Source of the DNA: Azadirachta indica
Taxonomy: Eukaryota; Streptophyta; Magnoliopsida; Sapindales; Meliaceae
Direction: 5' to 3'
Assembly (NCBI GenBank): GCA_022749755.1
Contig: CM040442.1
Span: 12,808,457-12,872,456, forward strand
DNA length: 64,000 bases
Position numbers and translations under genes: made by a program. Below, in pieces: positions 45,436-57,829 of the stretch. The notes beneath the pieces were generated by a model. That model had not been told where the DNA came from. It searched no databases and was given only the letters and a program-made list of their open reading frames with translations. Within the stretch, counting starts at the first letter, position 1. Each line of letters begins with the position of its first letter.

Positions 45436-48400
45436 TCAACCAAGAATAAAGGTTTCTTGTGAAGAAGCAATAATTCTGAAGAAGCAAATAATATTTTTCC
45501 CTTTCTCACATCCAAATAGCCATAAATTTTTTAACATGGGCCATTCAAAAATATGTGTTCCTTGAGATATGCTTCTGAGTTTCGGTAGATTAGATAGTTC
45601 CAGTGAGATTAATTGAGGGAACACATCAAACCTACTGCTGCTGCTACTAGCTATAGGGAACTCCTCTGCCACTAGTTCTTCAATGATCTCTTTTATTGAA
45701 TTACACCAACGTACAAATAGTCCCTCTAGTCTCTCGAATCTTCTCGCCATAACAATATTCAATGGAAAAATATTTATTAGTTTATGGCAACCTGTAACCT
45801 TCAAGTCTCTTAATATTCTGAAGGATTCTGAATCAAGTTGATGATGCCATATTTTTCTCAAGTTATCCATCTTTTCAACTCTTAATTCCTCCAAGCTAGG
45901 AAGTTCCACCTGAAGTACAAAGAATTCAATTGCAGCAATTAATAATTAACAACACTCATTGGAGATATTAATTAAATTTAAACTTAAGGGTGAAAATTAA
46001 CGAAGAATTTGATTAAGAGAATAAATATTGTAAATCAAATTACTTATTTGTAAATTTAGAAAACAAAATTACCTTTTCATCAAAGAGAGGTTTTATGGCA
46101 GTGTGGAGGATATTATCCTCTTCCGCTGAGCTCATGGAGATAAATCTTTTCAGATTAGGACATTTACAAATCCAAAGTTCACGCAAAGAAGGGAATTGTG
46201 AATTAATTCCAATGCTAAATCTTGTCAGTGCTGGAAGATCTGAGAGCTTCAAGTACTCTAGTTTAGGAAAAACCATCTGTTCTTCATCTCTTCCTAATTC
46301 GGTTGTGTTGATTATCCCTAGCATTGACTCACATTTCTCTATTACAAGTTCTTGGAGATGCACAAGGCTATTAACCATAGAATATGAAAGCAGAAATTTC
46401 AAATGACTACATTCCTCCACTTTCAATTTTCTTAAATTTTTAACAGTAGACATTGCTGAAAATTGATCTAGCCATATCTTTCTTATGTTAAGTGAGGACA
46501 ATTTCAGCTTCTTCAGGGTTGGGAAAGTTATCTGCAAAAAGAGTTATTGATCTTCAAGAACTATTTGCATCATACCTATATATGTATGTATATATGTATG
46601 ACGTACATACAGTACATATATATAAAACATAATGTAAAGAAGAGCATACCTTATTATTGAAGAGTATTGCATTGAAATGCTCGGTATCATCCTCTGCAAC
46701 AATTTCTGTGGATGTTGATGGAGTTATTGATAATGTCTGAGATATCTCCATATCGAATCCAGAACTTGTAAGCCGTGGTAGACCTCTGAGCGTTAGAGAA
46801 TGCAATTGAGTGAAGTTAATAAGACCTTTTCCATCAACTAATTCATCAAATAAACTTTGAACACCATCCAGTTTATCTAGAGAGAGATTTTCAGTTCTTG
46901 CCAACAACTTTCTCATCTCATTGCCCAAGTAAATATTTTTACCTAGCCCACTGAGTTTCAACATTCTTGAGGTGTCATATTTATCGGACCAGTTCCACAT
47001 GTCTCCTATAAATATTCTGAATCTTTCCAACTGCACAGAGACCAAATCCTGTCGTATACTTCGGACATGTCGAATATGTACTTCTAAAGTTCTTAATTTT
47101 GACAATCCCATCAACTCGACAAGACTGGCGTTACTTTTTCCTTCAACTTCCTTCCACTGAGTAAAGCTATTACCCATATATAATTCTTCTAACTGAGACA
47201 ACTTTGATATGACATTCGGTGCTATTACCTCAAGTCTTAGACAATTGCCCAAATCCAGCAGCTTTAACCGCGTCATTTCTCCAATTTCACTAGGCAATTG
47301 CTCAATATCAGAACCTCGAAAACTAAGGATCTCTAACTTCTTTAGCTCTCCAACTATTGCTACATCCCCCAATAAGCAGCAATTGATCAATAACAATGTT
47401 CGAAGGTTAAGTAGGCGATAAAGTGATGAGGGTAATGAAGGGAACTGAATATGAGTTGCACGTAAAACTCTAAGTTGTTTCATCTCTTCGAAAAAAGGGT
47501 CTGGGATTTGCAAAGAATTTCCATACTTTTCAAACAACAAAAATGTCTTGAGTTTTGGACATTCCAATCTCTCAGGAAGCTCTTGAATATCTGTATAAGG
47601 TAGAGAAATAACAGTTGCATCTTTTGCTGTTCCATCTTCGAGCCCTTTCTCCAGGTCTACAATATTATGAACATTAAACATAAGCTCATCTTCGGCAATT
47701 GATACAGCAATAGCATGAATGACATCGTGCATTTTAACTTCATCTCCAGTGTCACCATCAAGTAATAAACATGCGTCTTTGAGATTATCAATCAACGAAT
47801 GCACCCTATTCCTTCCTTCTTCCAGTGTATTGACGTTTGTAAACAAACCCAAACCCATACCACACCACAACAAATCATTAATACGTATTTGACTACGATC
47901 ATTTAGTAGACCACAATGAAGAAATAGTGATTTTGCTTCCTTATTTTCCAAAAGGTTGTAACTCAATTCTATGGTGGAGTACAAATCTGCGACCATTCCT
48001 TGGATTCGCCTTGAGTTGGGTTTTTCTAGCAGGTTCAAGGCATCTTTCCAAAGATGAGGACCCTTATTTTTCAGTGCCTTTGCTATTGTTTTAATGGCAA
48101 TCGGTAAACCTCCACATTTTCCCACAATCTCAACTGCTAAAGGTTGAAAATTAGATGTTTCATTTGGATGATCACCCATGGTCTTCCAAAACAAACTCAT
48201 TGCTTCTTCATCAGATAAAACTTCAATTAAGAAATTCTTTTGAGAATTCATTACATTGCATAATACATGTACATTTCTAGATGTCAGCAATATTTTGCAT
48301 CGTCCCTGATCTTCGCCTCTGAAGGGAATACCAATAGCCTCCAAATTAAGTTCAGCCCAAAGGTCATCTAATATTACGAGGAACCTCTTTTCTTTCTTCA

Positions 48401-49169
48401 ATATTTGACAGAGTCGTCCGGCTCTGTCATATACACTCTCATTCAGCTCAAATTTTATGCCCAAATCATTAGCAATTTTGTCTCGAAGAATGTTATAGTC
48501 TGGGTTCTGCGTCACCTCAACCATAACAACCTCATCAAATAACTTGTCTTCGATCACTTTCTTTCCAACTTCCTTCACTAGCCTGGTCTTTCCAACACCA
48601 CCCATTCCATACACCCCAATCATGTTAACATTACAATCCATGAGTGCCTCCATAACATCCTGGAAAACTTTCTTTCTGGAATCAAACTGCTGGTAGCCTC
48701 TGACATCATTAATGAATTCTATCCTCTGTGGAGCAGGACGGTAGGAGACATTACTAAAGTTTCCTTTCGCCAAGAGATTGACGGCATCCTTTTCCGCGTT
48801 CACTGCTTCTTTGCCAAGCTTGCGACGAGTCATCAAATCGGGACACAGCTCTTTGAAACAACGCTTGTTCTTCACATTGTCTTCGTCCTCATCTATTAAT
48901 TTCTCTGCTCGTTCAATGAACTCGTTCATCTGAATTAGACCTTTCTGAACATCATCATAAATCACGTCCCCTTGTCTTTCAGCATCTCCGACAGTTTGTT
49001 CCAGCCTCTGTTTTCTATTTTTTAGCTCCTCAACTTGACTTCTCAGATTCCCAACGTACTTCTGGTACTTGAACACATATGATATCTCCCTTCGAATTGG
49101 ATGGACCAATATCTCTGTTACTTTTGATGCAACGCCGGAAACAACACCACCACCTACTATTTCTTCCAT
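45436..49169 (-). CDS. CC-NB-ARC-LRR disease resistance protein, At4g27190-like (exons 1-3)
   Basis: Intracellular immune receptor of the CNL class. The exons are 46650-49169 (840 codons), 46073-46531 (153 codons) and 45909 down to a stop at 45436-45438 (157 codons), giving about 1150 residues. All splice sites are phase 0 (AAG/GTATGC, GCAG/ATAACT, AAG/GTAATT, CAG/GTGGAA). The start ATG-GAA-GAA-ATA at 49169 gives a normal CC start; an in-frame ATG 34 codons upstream lies in a probable 5'-UTR intron. Residues 1-165 form the coiled-coil region. P-loop GMGGVGKT is at 188-195, kinase-2 FLVILDDLW at 263-271, KILLTSR at 292-298, GGLPIAI at 353-359, RNBS-D-like LFLHCGLL at 415-422 and MHD at 480-482; LRRs follow from ~517. 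All switch motifs are intact. Exon 3 carries a +1 frameshift (G run at 45499-45501), so the protein ends before the later LRR exons. It is either a truncated receptor or a recent pseudogene; one base error would also explain it. Confidence 0.85.
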
Positions 49170-49560
49170 TGCCTGTTTCTTATGAATGAATATTTTACAA
49201 ATTAAAGCCAAACAACAATCACCAGTGGTCAGAACGAAAGGAGTAAAAATAGAAACTGAAAAAGTGAACACTTAAAACTAGAAAAGTTAATGAATAAGCA
49301 AACTATAACAACAACAGATCAAATTTCAGAAAAATACCAAACAAATTTTGTAACAAAAAAAAAAATTGTACTGAGAAAAGCCGTTGATAGGATTTTAATA
49401 AACAAGAAGCAAATTGATATGTGCTACAGAAGAAAATAACAACAAAATGAAGAATTAAGTGCACCTGACGCCGAAAAAGATATAGATTGTTTGGAAAGCT
49501 GTTTCAGTGTTTTTCCCTTTCTTTTTTCTGGATATGAGGCATGAATGGTAGAAGTGTGCC
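49170..49560 (-). promoter_or_regulatory. Probable 5'-UTR exon and leader intron of the CNL gene
   Basis: On the minus strand, TTTTTCGGCGTCAG/GTGCAC near 49467 looks like a donor and AAGAAACAG/GCAATGG just before the start codon looks like an acceptor, giving a leader intron of about 295 bp. A transcript would settle it. It explains why the upstream in-frame ATG is not used. Confidence 0.4.
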
Positions 49561-52500
49561 GTTGAATAATGATACCTAGCTACGAATCCTAAGTCTTTTA
49601 GAGTCTTCTAGCTCTAGTTCTCAGATTATGTATATTAATAAAATAATAAGATTAATAATAAAAATTTTTTAAATAAGGAATAATGACATATACCTAATAT
49701 TTGATTTAATAAATAAATACCTAACATTTAAAAAAAAGACAGATACCTCTTTCACGTTTGGATAAATAGGTAGATTGTTGGCAGTCAATCCTTTAATTCT
49801 TTAATTATTCGTAGAAGGTGAACTCGGTAGACTTTGGATAATCATCAGATATCTAATATTTTAGTTGAGTGGTTGCTCATAGCAGCCAATAAAATCGCAA
49901 TACAATTAAAGATTGAAGCATTTTGAGAGCAACTGTGGAAAGGCTTCCGACATCCAGTGAAAATTTTCCTCGTTAGCTCTATTTTAGGCACACGGATCGG
50001 AAGAAGAGAGGATTGGTTTGCTGAAAATCAAGACTTACTCCTCATATCCGCAGCAGCCATCAACTGGACAAAGCCATGATCAGCAACAATAGCTGAACGA
50101 TAAAGAGAAAAAATAAAATAAAATAAAACTCATGGAAACGATAGCTAGGAAAACTCACTTCTTTTTCGAGTCTTGTATTAACTTAAATTCCAACTAAACC
50201 CTCCTGAGATAATTTAATTCCAGCATTTAGTTCTGTAATTAAATGATATTAGAAAAGTAATTACAACTGAAAAAGTAGTAACTGATTCGAAAAGAAGAGG
50301 CTTACCATGAATTGTTAATGAGTCATGAAATGTAAGGATAATATATAGAATATAAAATTTAAAGTAGTATCAATGTTTTGTGTCCAAATCTAATTTTAAT
50401 ATGGCAAATTGACATACACCCCTCTCCAGTTTGAAAAAAAGGAAAATACTCTTAAAATTTGAAGGATGACAGATACTCTTACAAGTTTGAAGAAAAATAT
50501 TAAAATTTATCAATTGACTTGTTATGTTATTATCATTTGCATCTTTATATTTTTGACAAAATAAAATAAGATATATATTTTTTAACTATAATAATTTAAT
50601 CTTTATTACTCAGAATATATCAAGGACTAAAATAATAAAATTAAAAATTTTATTTATTCCACAATGGTATAACATATAAATGTATAAAGCATTCCCATAG
50701 TATAAATGAAAAGTCCTCTCATTGTTAAAATATCAGTATGTATGATGGAAAATCCTTTTCATATTAAAAATCAATTCATTCTCAAATTCAAATTAACATT
50801 TTTATAACTTCTATTAATCCTTTTTTTTAATTTAATTGTGTTTATTTTAGTAGTTATTATTTATTGAAGTCTTCTACTAATGGCTCATTAATTACAATTA
50901 ACCACCAAATAATTAATTCAAAGAAAGTAATAGAATGATTTTTCAAAATGTCCAGATGTGGAACCCTAACATATATGTAATTCTTTTTGTGAAATTAGAG
51001 AATATAAATCAATCTTGTATATAATATATTGCTTGTAATTTAAGGAATTGGCAAAGATGATACCTGTTGGTCATCCTCCTCCCCATCAAATCCACAAAAC
51101 TTTACAATCTTTTAGCCAGCTATAGTTCTCAGATTATGTAGATTATTTGTGTTAATTCTCAAACAACAACAACAATAACAATAATCATTACCGCGCAAGT
51201 AAAATGATCTTTTACAAAATCTAATTTTTAATATAAAATATCAAAATTGTTAGTGAACACTTACAAGTATTCCAAACATTAAGGATAAAGAAAAGCAAGT
51301 TTTTTAAAAACTAATATTTATTGATTCAACAAATGCTCAAAAATTAACATAAAATATGTCTTATTTTAATAATAAATCTAAATTAAAAATAAAATTATAT
51401 ATTTAATAAAATTCTAATATAATGAATTTAAACGGACTAAACGATAAATAAACAATGTAAAAATTCCAATTGTCTAAATATTTAAGGTGTCACTCAATCA
51501 AAGTACAATAAGGAGTCTTAAGATATTTCAAAAATATTAAAGAAGTAATAGGTAAATACATTAAATTGTCAAATATAAGAGCAACAACTCAGCCCTTGTA
51601 AGTCCAAAAATTAAAATAATAAATTTAATTATTATATTTTAGCATAATATGTTACTATTTTTTTTATAGGGAACATCACATCAAAATTAAACTTTCAAAA
51701 AACAAAAAGTTGGTGCTCATTGAGTTTTCAAACATGTATTGCGTGTCAAAAGTAAGAACAAAATTTTCAAACAGATAAGGCCCAAATGTTGCAAGTTAAA
51801 TTTTCTTCATAATTAGGTAGCTTGGAAATTTGTGTGCAATGACTTATAATTTGTGAGAAAAATAATTCATTCTACATGACAATTAAAGTTGACTAAATGA
51901 CAAATTAACAAAATAAACAAATCATGGTTGTTAACTTTATTAATTTTTTCATTTACTTTATAAAAATTGTCTTTTTTTCTCAAACCATTTTATGTGGAAG
52001 ATCACTAAAATAAAATATTTTTCATAAATCTTTGTTTTATTTACTACTATTATCATTTTTTTATATACATGTTTCTGTCTATTTATGCATTTGAAGGATA
52101 TTAATAATGGTATGAATTTAGGATCATCTAAATAATTTTTCTAGTTCATTCCTTCAAAAAATAATAAAAGAATACAAAATGACAAATTGCTAATGTTGAA
52201 ATTTTAGTTGGTACGATGACAAATCCTATTCATATTAAAAATCAATTCATTTTCCAATTCAAATAACATTTGTTACAACTTCCATTAACCCATCTTTAAC
52301 TGAATTGCATTTATTTTCGTAAACAAAATTTTGCAATTAGCATGGCTGTAATGAAAAGGGTAGCTCAATCTGAAACTACATATGCCGCAGCTTGCATAAG
52401 TATTTATGATGAAAAACAAACACAGTGGAAATGACGAAGGATTTGTAATTTTCGAGGAAACATATTTGCTTTCTTCCGTATTGATTGGCTTCAACTTCTA

Positions 52501-52980
52501 TTGAGTTCAAAGAATTTTCGTTTTTCTCTGGGTTGTTCTATAGCTGTACGCATATGAGAGAATTTTAAAGAAACGATGTTAATGGCAAAAAAAAAGGCAG
52601 CAGGAAAATTTAGATAATTATTGCAGTGAATTTTTATCTCAACATACATCTATGAAAGTAAAATATTTAAGATGGATAAATTTCAATTCTAAAAAAATAT
52701 CTCATCATACCCCATGGTACAATTTTAAGGAGTATTTATGAGTTATATGATCATGAGAACAATACGTTTCGATTTTGTGAATATTAATTAGTTCAATGGG
52801 TAAAATCTATTAGGATGTGGTATGAAATTTATAGAATTTACTTAATTTAAACTCGTATTGAATTGAAAAAAGCGTCATATAAAACTTGCATTAATGGGCT
52901 AGTTTAATTCCTACTTTTAAATAATATATGGCTGGGTAGTATTGTAATTGTTGCCTTTTTTTTTAAAGGTTTAATAGTGC
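49561..52980. other. Intergenic region upstream of CNL gene with internal duplications
   Basis: AT-rich and without a supportable gene. Short direct repeats occur: TAGTTCTCAGATTATGTA at about 49614 and 51124, and TTCATATTAAAAATCAATTC at about 50757 and 52230, each within a longer diverged match. A GAGAGGATTGGTTTG stretch near 50007 recurs near 57795. Together these suggest duplicated CNL upstream sequence. Confidence 0.5.
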
Positions 52981-52984
52981 ATTT

Positions 52985-53320
52985 GTCTGTCTTGCAATGT
53001 TTATCAATTGGCACTAGCCTTGGGCTTTCACTCCACCTTGTCATCACTATCCTTTCTGGTCGATAGCCCATATTTAATGAATGAAACGATCCCAGCCTAG
53101 CACAGGCTGAAAAGCATAAATGACTTAAGGTGGCTGTTAATCACTGGATCAAGGGGAAGCAAGACTGAAACCGGAAAACCGGCTTCTCTGTCCTCCCTTA
53201 CCCTTACTTAAGTAGTGCATATACCTTACGTATGTGCCTGTGCCGTTACGGACTCTGACGTCTCTCCCGGGCTCTTTGTTGCCAAGCCAGCCTCTTTCTA
53301 TCGGTTATTGTCTTTTTTTT
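52985..53320. other. GC-richer patch, possible organellar (mitochondrial) insertion
   Basis: This stretch has balanced base composition and ends abruptly in AT-rich DNA and a T-run (53311-53324). It includes GAAACGATCCCAGCCTAGCA, AAACCGGAAAACCGGCTTCT and CTGACGTCTCTCCCGGGCTC, in a style like plant mitochondrial intergenic DNA. No ORF or RNA is recognised. Assignment as a nuclear mitochondrial insertion is inference from composition and texture. Confidence 0.35.
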
Positions 53321-53929
53321 TTTTTCTTTAAGTTGCTACTATTTACTGTTTGCAGCAAAGAAAACAGTAAAAGAATTATGGTTTACTGATATTTTATACT
53401 GTATTTGATTATTTTTAAATCTTAATTGTTGCTAAACCTTCCGTTTCTCTTGTATTCCTTTTTTCTCATTTTTTAATAATATATATTATTTAAATTATAA
53501 AAAGAATTTCTTTTTTTTTCCTATTTTTGCTAGTGATATCCTTGCTAATTATAAAATAACAATATTCTAATGATCAAAATAAGTTAGATAAGTATTTATA
53601 TTACTGGTCAATAGAGGTTAGAGACCAAAAATGAGGGGTATTTATACCAATGAACTTGTGTTGTTTTATCATTTGCTCTATACATTTTTAGTTATTGATT
53701 TAATTTTTCCTTATCATTAGAAAACTACAAATGTTCCTAGTATTACTTAAGAATGCAACTGCTTCTATTTTGCTTTAGTTTGTTGAAATTCCTTCAAAAG
53801 AGACAATATCACCTATGAATGCAATTCGATCCACTAACATTCCTTCATAAGAGACAATACATCAAAAAATATCCAACTCGATCTAAGTAGAATTCATAAT
53901 TATAAAAATCACATAAAATTTCTTTCCTT

Positions 53930-55130
53930 TAGAACTTATAATGCCATTCTAATGCTCTTTGTGCTTTTTCTTTAAATTCTTAAAGTACACCAAGATGCCA
54001 TCGATGAATATGATCACCAATTTGTCCAAATAGTCTTTGAAGACGTGATTCATAATCATAATTCACACTTTTGCAGTAATAGGTGCAATGGTCAAACTCG
54101 ATAGATTTGTCAGCTCGACTAGCATCACCACAAAACCTCATAATGCCTACATCTCATTAGGAAATCAGTTTTAGGAATATCTTCTCTCTTAATCTTCAAT
54201 TGATGAAATCCATAAATAAAGAAAATCAAATTTTGAGAACATAGAGTTTCCTTGTAGTTGATCAAACAAATCATCAATTCTTGGAATTGGATACTTATTT
54301 TTTACGTTTACTCCATTTAGCTCCCTATAATTGATATACAACCTCATTATCTCATCCTTTGACAAAAAGTACAAGAGCAACCCAAGAGGAAACACTTGGG
54401 TGAATAAAACACTTTCGAAGCAATTTCTAAAATTGGTCCTTGAGTTCCTTAAGCGCTATTTGTGCCATACGATATGTTGTCTTTCATATTGATGTTGCAC
54501 TTGGAATGTAAGTTCTTTATTCTACTTAATCTCACAATCAAAAGGGGTGCCAGGTAAGTCTTTAGAAAAGGCATCAACAAACTTATTTATCATAAGAATA
54601 TCTTAAAAGTTTTACTTTTTCCTTAGTACAACTACAATGGCCAAAAATATCGTACAACCTTTTCTTAGACTTTTCAAGCTTATAAAGCTGAAATGACACC
54701 TCGTTTTACAAACAATTTAGTACCCACAAAATTGAATTCATGCTTACCAGATGGTTGAAATAGCACCTCCTTCTCAAAGCATTTTATATGAATATGGTAA
54801 ATAGACACGATCCATACCCAAAATAATATTTGAAATCATGCATAGTCAAGATTATCAAATCTACCACTAAAGTCCTCTCACCTATCTCAATCTTACATGA
54901 TCCGACACATCCCTAGCATATAACAAATTTCCTAAAGAGATTCTCATAAACAACTCATCATTTAATAATGCAGGTTAAATCCTCAATCTTCTAGCAAATT
55001 CACATCACACAAATGAATGTGCGGAACTTAAAGCAGAAAGAGCTAAAGGTTTGTACCTAGAAATACCGATTGCATCTGTCACAACAGAAGGAGAATCTTC
55101 TGCCTCTTACCTAGTTAGAGCATTCACTTT
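53930..55130 (-). mobile_element. Degenerate Ty3/gypsy pol remnant, minus strand
   Basis: Read on the minus strand, a protease-like region at about 54600-54900 (ILTMHDFKYYFG-like) precedes reverse transcriptase at 54189-54470 ([40 protein letters not shown]). The downstream RT block at about 53960-54050 reads MNHVFKDYLDKLVIIFIDG then ILVYFKN. The catalytic IDD is IDG, and stops and shifts are frequent. No LTRs or integrase were recognised. It is a fossil fragment. Confidence 0.8.
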
Positions 55131-56430
55131 TTCTTTAGTTCTTTGATCTCTCTTCAATCTTTATTGATTAGTTTTCATCAGTACATTGTTAGTCCTCCTT
55201 GTACCATGTCATTTTTAAACATATGAAAATATAGGCTCGTGTTTCAATTTGTAACTATTTTTGTTGCATGATAAACTTGTCACTTATTCATGACAATGCA
55301 AAAAAATCACTGAGTGGCTCTAAGTCTCAGATTTGTAGAAAACTAATCACCTATCCAATCGTAATGAAACTTTGCAAGGATCATGAAGACATGTAATCAC
55401 GGAAAATTTTTTAGAACAAAATTCATACCCAAACTACTTTAAGTGAATTTTATTTTTGATTTTTTAGATTCTGTAAATCCAAAACTTCATTGCGCTAACT
55501 CAATTCAATCTTTATAATACACAAAATACATGGATTAAAACATGAAAATATGTTATGCTAAACATAGTGAGAAATCATAATGCAAAATTTCATGATTTTT
55601 GGAGATGATTCAATAAATTTAGAAATTTCTTTATTCAGACATTTCATAGAAACCAATATTTGAAGGCCAGATCAAAAGTCAACCTAAAATTGGAAGCATA
55701 ACCTTTTTCAATGAATCAAAATTTATAGCGAACCTCAAGATTTCTAATTTTTATCACTTAAATTGGTTTTAAGAAAATCGAAATAAAAAAGTTCATACAA
55801 TTTTCGAACTGAGATACTATAACATAACAATAGATCTGCAAAAGCTTCATGTCCTCTGTCATTTCCTCACAAAATTAACAGAACAATTTATATGAACATA
55901 ATTCATGCTTAGAGAAATTATAGCGACTTACCTTCATGCAATTACTATTTACAAATCTTTTCCAAATCTTTCATACAATCATTTTACAAAATTTATGCCC
56001 ATAAACTAAATTATCAACAAAAAAATATAACAAAACATTGAGAAATTAGTAACTTATCTCAGATATTCTCAATTCTCCTTTTAAATCTCTACTTATCCCT
56101 CTCTCCTTCCTCCCCTAAAGAACCATTAGTTGAAGTATAAAACCTGTCCAAAAGTTTATTTTATGAAACTCCTAAAACCATAAAAGAAATAAAATTTTTG
56201 TTTGGGTTTTACTAAATAAACCCGCACTTAATTCTACAGACCCCTATAATGTTTTTAACTATGTCCCTCCAACATAACATTATAAATCAAACAATCTATA
56301 TAAGTAATAATTAAACATAGACACACATATATGTATGCTAGATACAACTTAGAGGGGTGCTATTATTGAGGTAATCTTGGTCTGTATGGTTTAATAATTA
56401 ACAATAGTTACAACAATATTCTTTCAAACA
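55131..56430. other. Intergenic, possibly further retroelement-derived
   Basis: No conserved domain could be read. The stretch 55140-55300 may be gag-side sequence of the gypsy fragment. Nothing else is supported. Confidence 0.4.
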
Positions 56431-56436
56431 TGTAAT

Positions 56437-56451
56437 TAATAATAATAATAA

Positions 56452-56482
<31 letters not shown>

Positions 56483-56485
56483 AAA
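56437..56485. repeat. (AAT)n(AGA)n microsatellite
   Basis: A short AAT run continues directly into about ten AGA/GAA units. Confidence 0.9.
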
Positions 56486-56489
56486 ATGA

Positions 56490-57500
56490 CTATTGATTAA
56501 TGCGAAAACCAATATTAATATAGATTAAAAATTAGAATATAAAGTTTCTCATATGATAAAAATGATTATAAAAATATTTTCAAATAAACACAATTAAGCT
56601 TTTAATAAATCAGTTAGTGAATTTAGTTTTTAATAGCTTTAAATTTCAAGTCTCAATCAACTTTTATTAGTATGTTTAATTGGTCTGTTGGTCAACATTT
56701 ATTTTCTACATAGAATATACAGATATATATTTCGTGGAAGATAGACTTAGTAGACTTGAAATAATAATCACATACCTCTGATTTTGATTTTAATATTTTG
56801 GTTTCACATACAAGAAGAAGAAGCTTTTTAGATAAAAGAGGAGGAAGAAGAAGAAGAAAATGACTTCACATACAAGAAGAAGCTTTTGATCAGATAAAAA
56901 GAAGAGGCAGAAGAAGAAGAAAAGTTCAAACTGCAGTTGTGTACAAATTGTTTCAGCTTTGTTTCAGATGGAAGAAGAGGAAGATAAAATTGCAGTCGCT
57001 GATCACTGTTGAAATTTAATTTTACAATTATAATAGTAAAAAAACATTTTGAGAAAAGAATGAAGGTTACAATAGTGGGAGTTATTAAGAAATTAACGAA
57101 GAATAGATTTTAATGCATTTAAAAAAAGATGATTGCAAAAGGTTGATGACGCAAAATCGAATAACTAGCTAATATTAACATAAATATAAAAATTTGAATA
57201 TAAAGTTTCTCATGTGGTAAAAATATTTATAAGTTTTTTTCTAGATAAACACAATTAAACTTTTAATAAAGCATTTAACTTTGGTTTTTTTGTAGTTTTA
57301 AATTTGAAGTGTCAAACAACTTTTAATTTTCATGAATTGATTGAGAAAATTAACAAATTAACAATAATGTTTTGTTTATTTGCTTAATTTGTCAATTGAT
57401 CAACTTCTATTTTCCACATAGATATATGTAACTTATAAAATGTGGACATGGTGACCTTGGTAGACTTGAAGATAATAAAGACATTATCAGTTAAACGTAT
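56490..57500. repeat. Local tandem duplication with GAA-rich spacer
   Basis: Sequence from about 56510 (ATATAAAGTTTCTCATATGATAAAAAT..., ...AACACAATTAAGCTTTTAATAAA, ...GTAGACTTGAAATAATAA) recurs in diverged form from about 57170 (ATATAAAGTTTCTCATGTGG..., AACACAATTAAACTTTTAATAAA, GTAGACTTGAAGATAATAA). Between them lies a GAA-rich patch (56812-56930) that is itself duplicated around ACTTCACATACAAGAAGAAG. No gene. Confidence 0.7.
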
Positions 57501-57604
57501 TTTATTTTAGTAGAATGCTTTCTATGTATTCCTCATCCAATGAAATTACTCATCTATTACATAGAAGTGATGACATTAATTATTTATAACAAATGATTCT
57601 TTAT

Positions 57605-57625
57605 TACACACACACACACACACGC
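57605..57625. repeat. (CA)n microsatellite
   Basis: About ten CA units, one interrupted by CG. Confidence 0.85.
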
Positions 57626-57829
57626 ACATTTATATATTCATATTTCCAATTCAATTTTAGAGGGAAGCATTTTGAAAGAGAAAACATTAAGGTTGACCGG
57701 TTCCAATGGAAAAAAAAATTTCATGGAGAAAATTTTATTAAGTCATCAATAACTTTGTTTCAAATAGATAGATACAAAGGTTGCCTAAAAAAAGAGAGGA
57801 TTGGTTTGTTGAAAATCTAAGACTCTCTT

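Noticed and set aside
46554..46649. C-terminal extension of CNL exon 1 (VCSSLHYVLYIC...)
   Set aside because: It is read-through past a good AAG/GTATGC donor into an AT-rich intron; exon 2 continues in phase 0.
49170..49271. In-frame N-terminal extension of the CNL protein from an upstream ATG
   Set aside because: The normal CNL start lies at 49169, just after a credible splice acceptor, so the extension falls in a probable leader intron.
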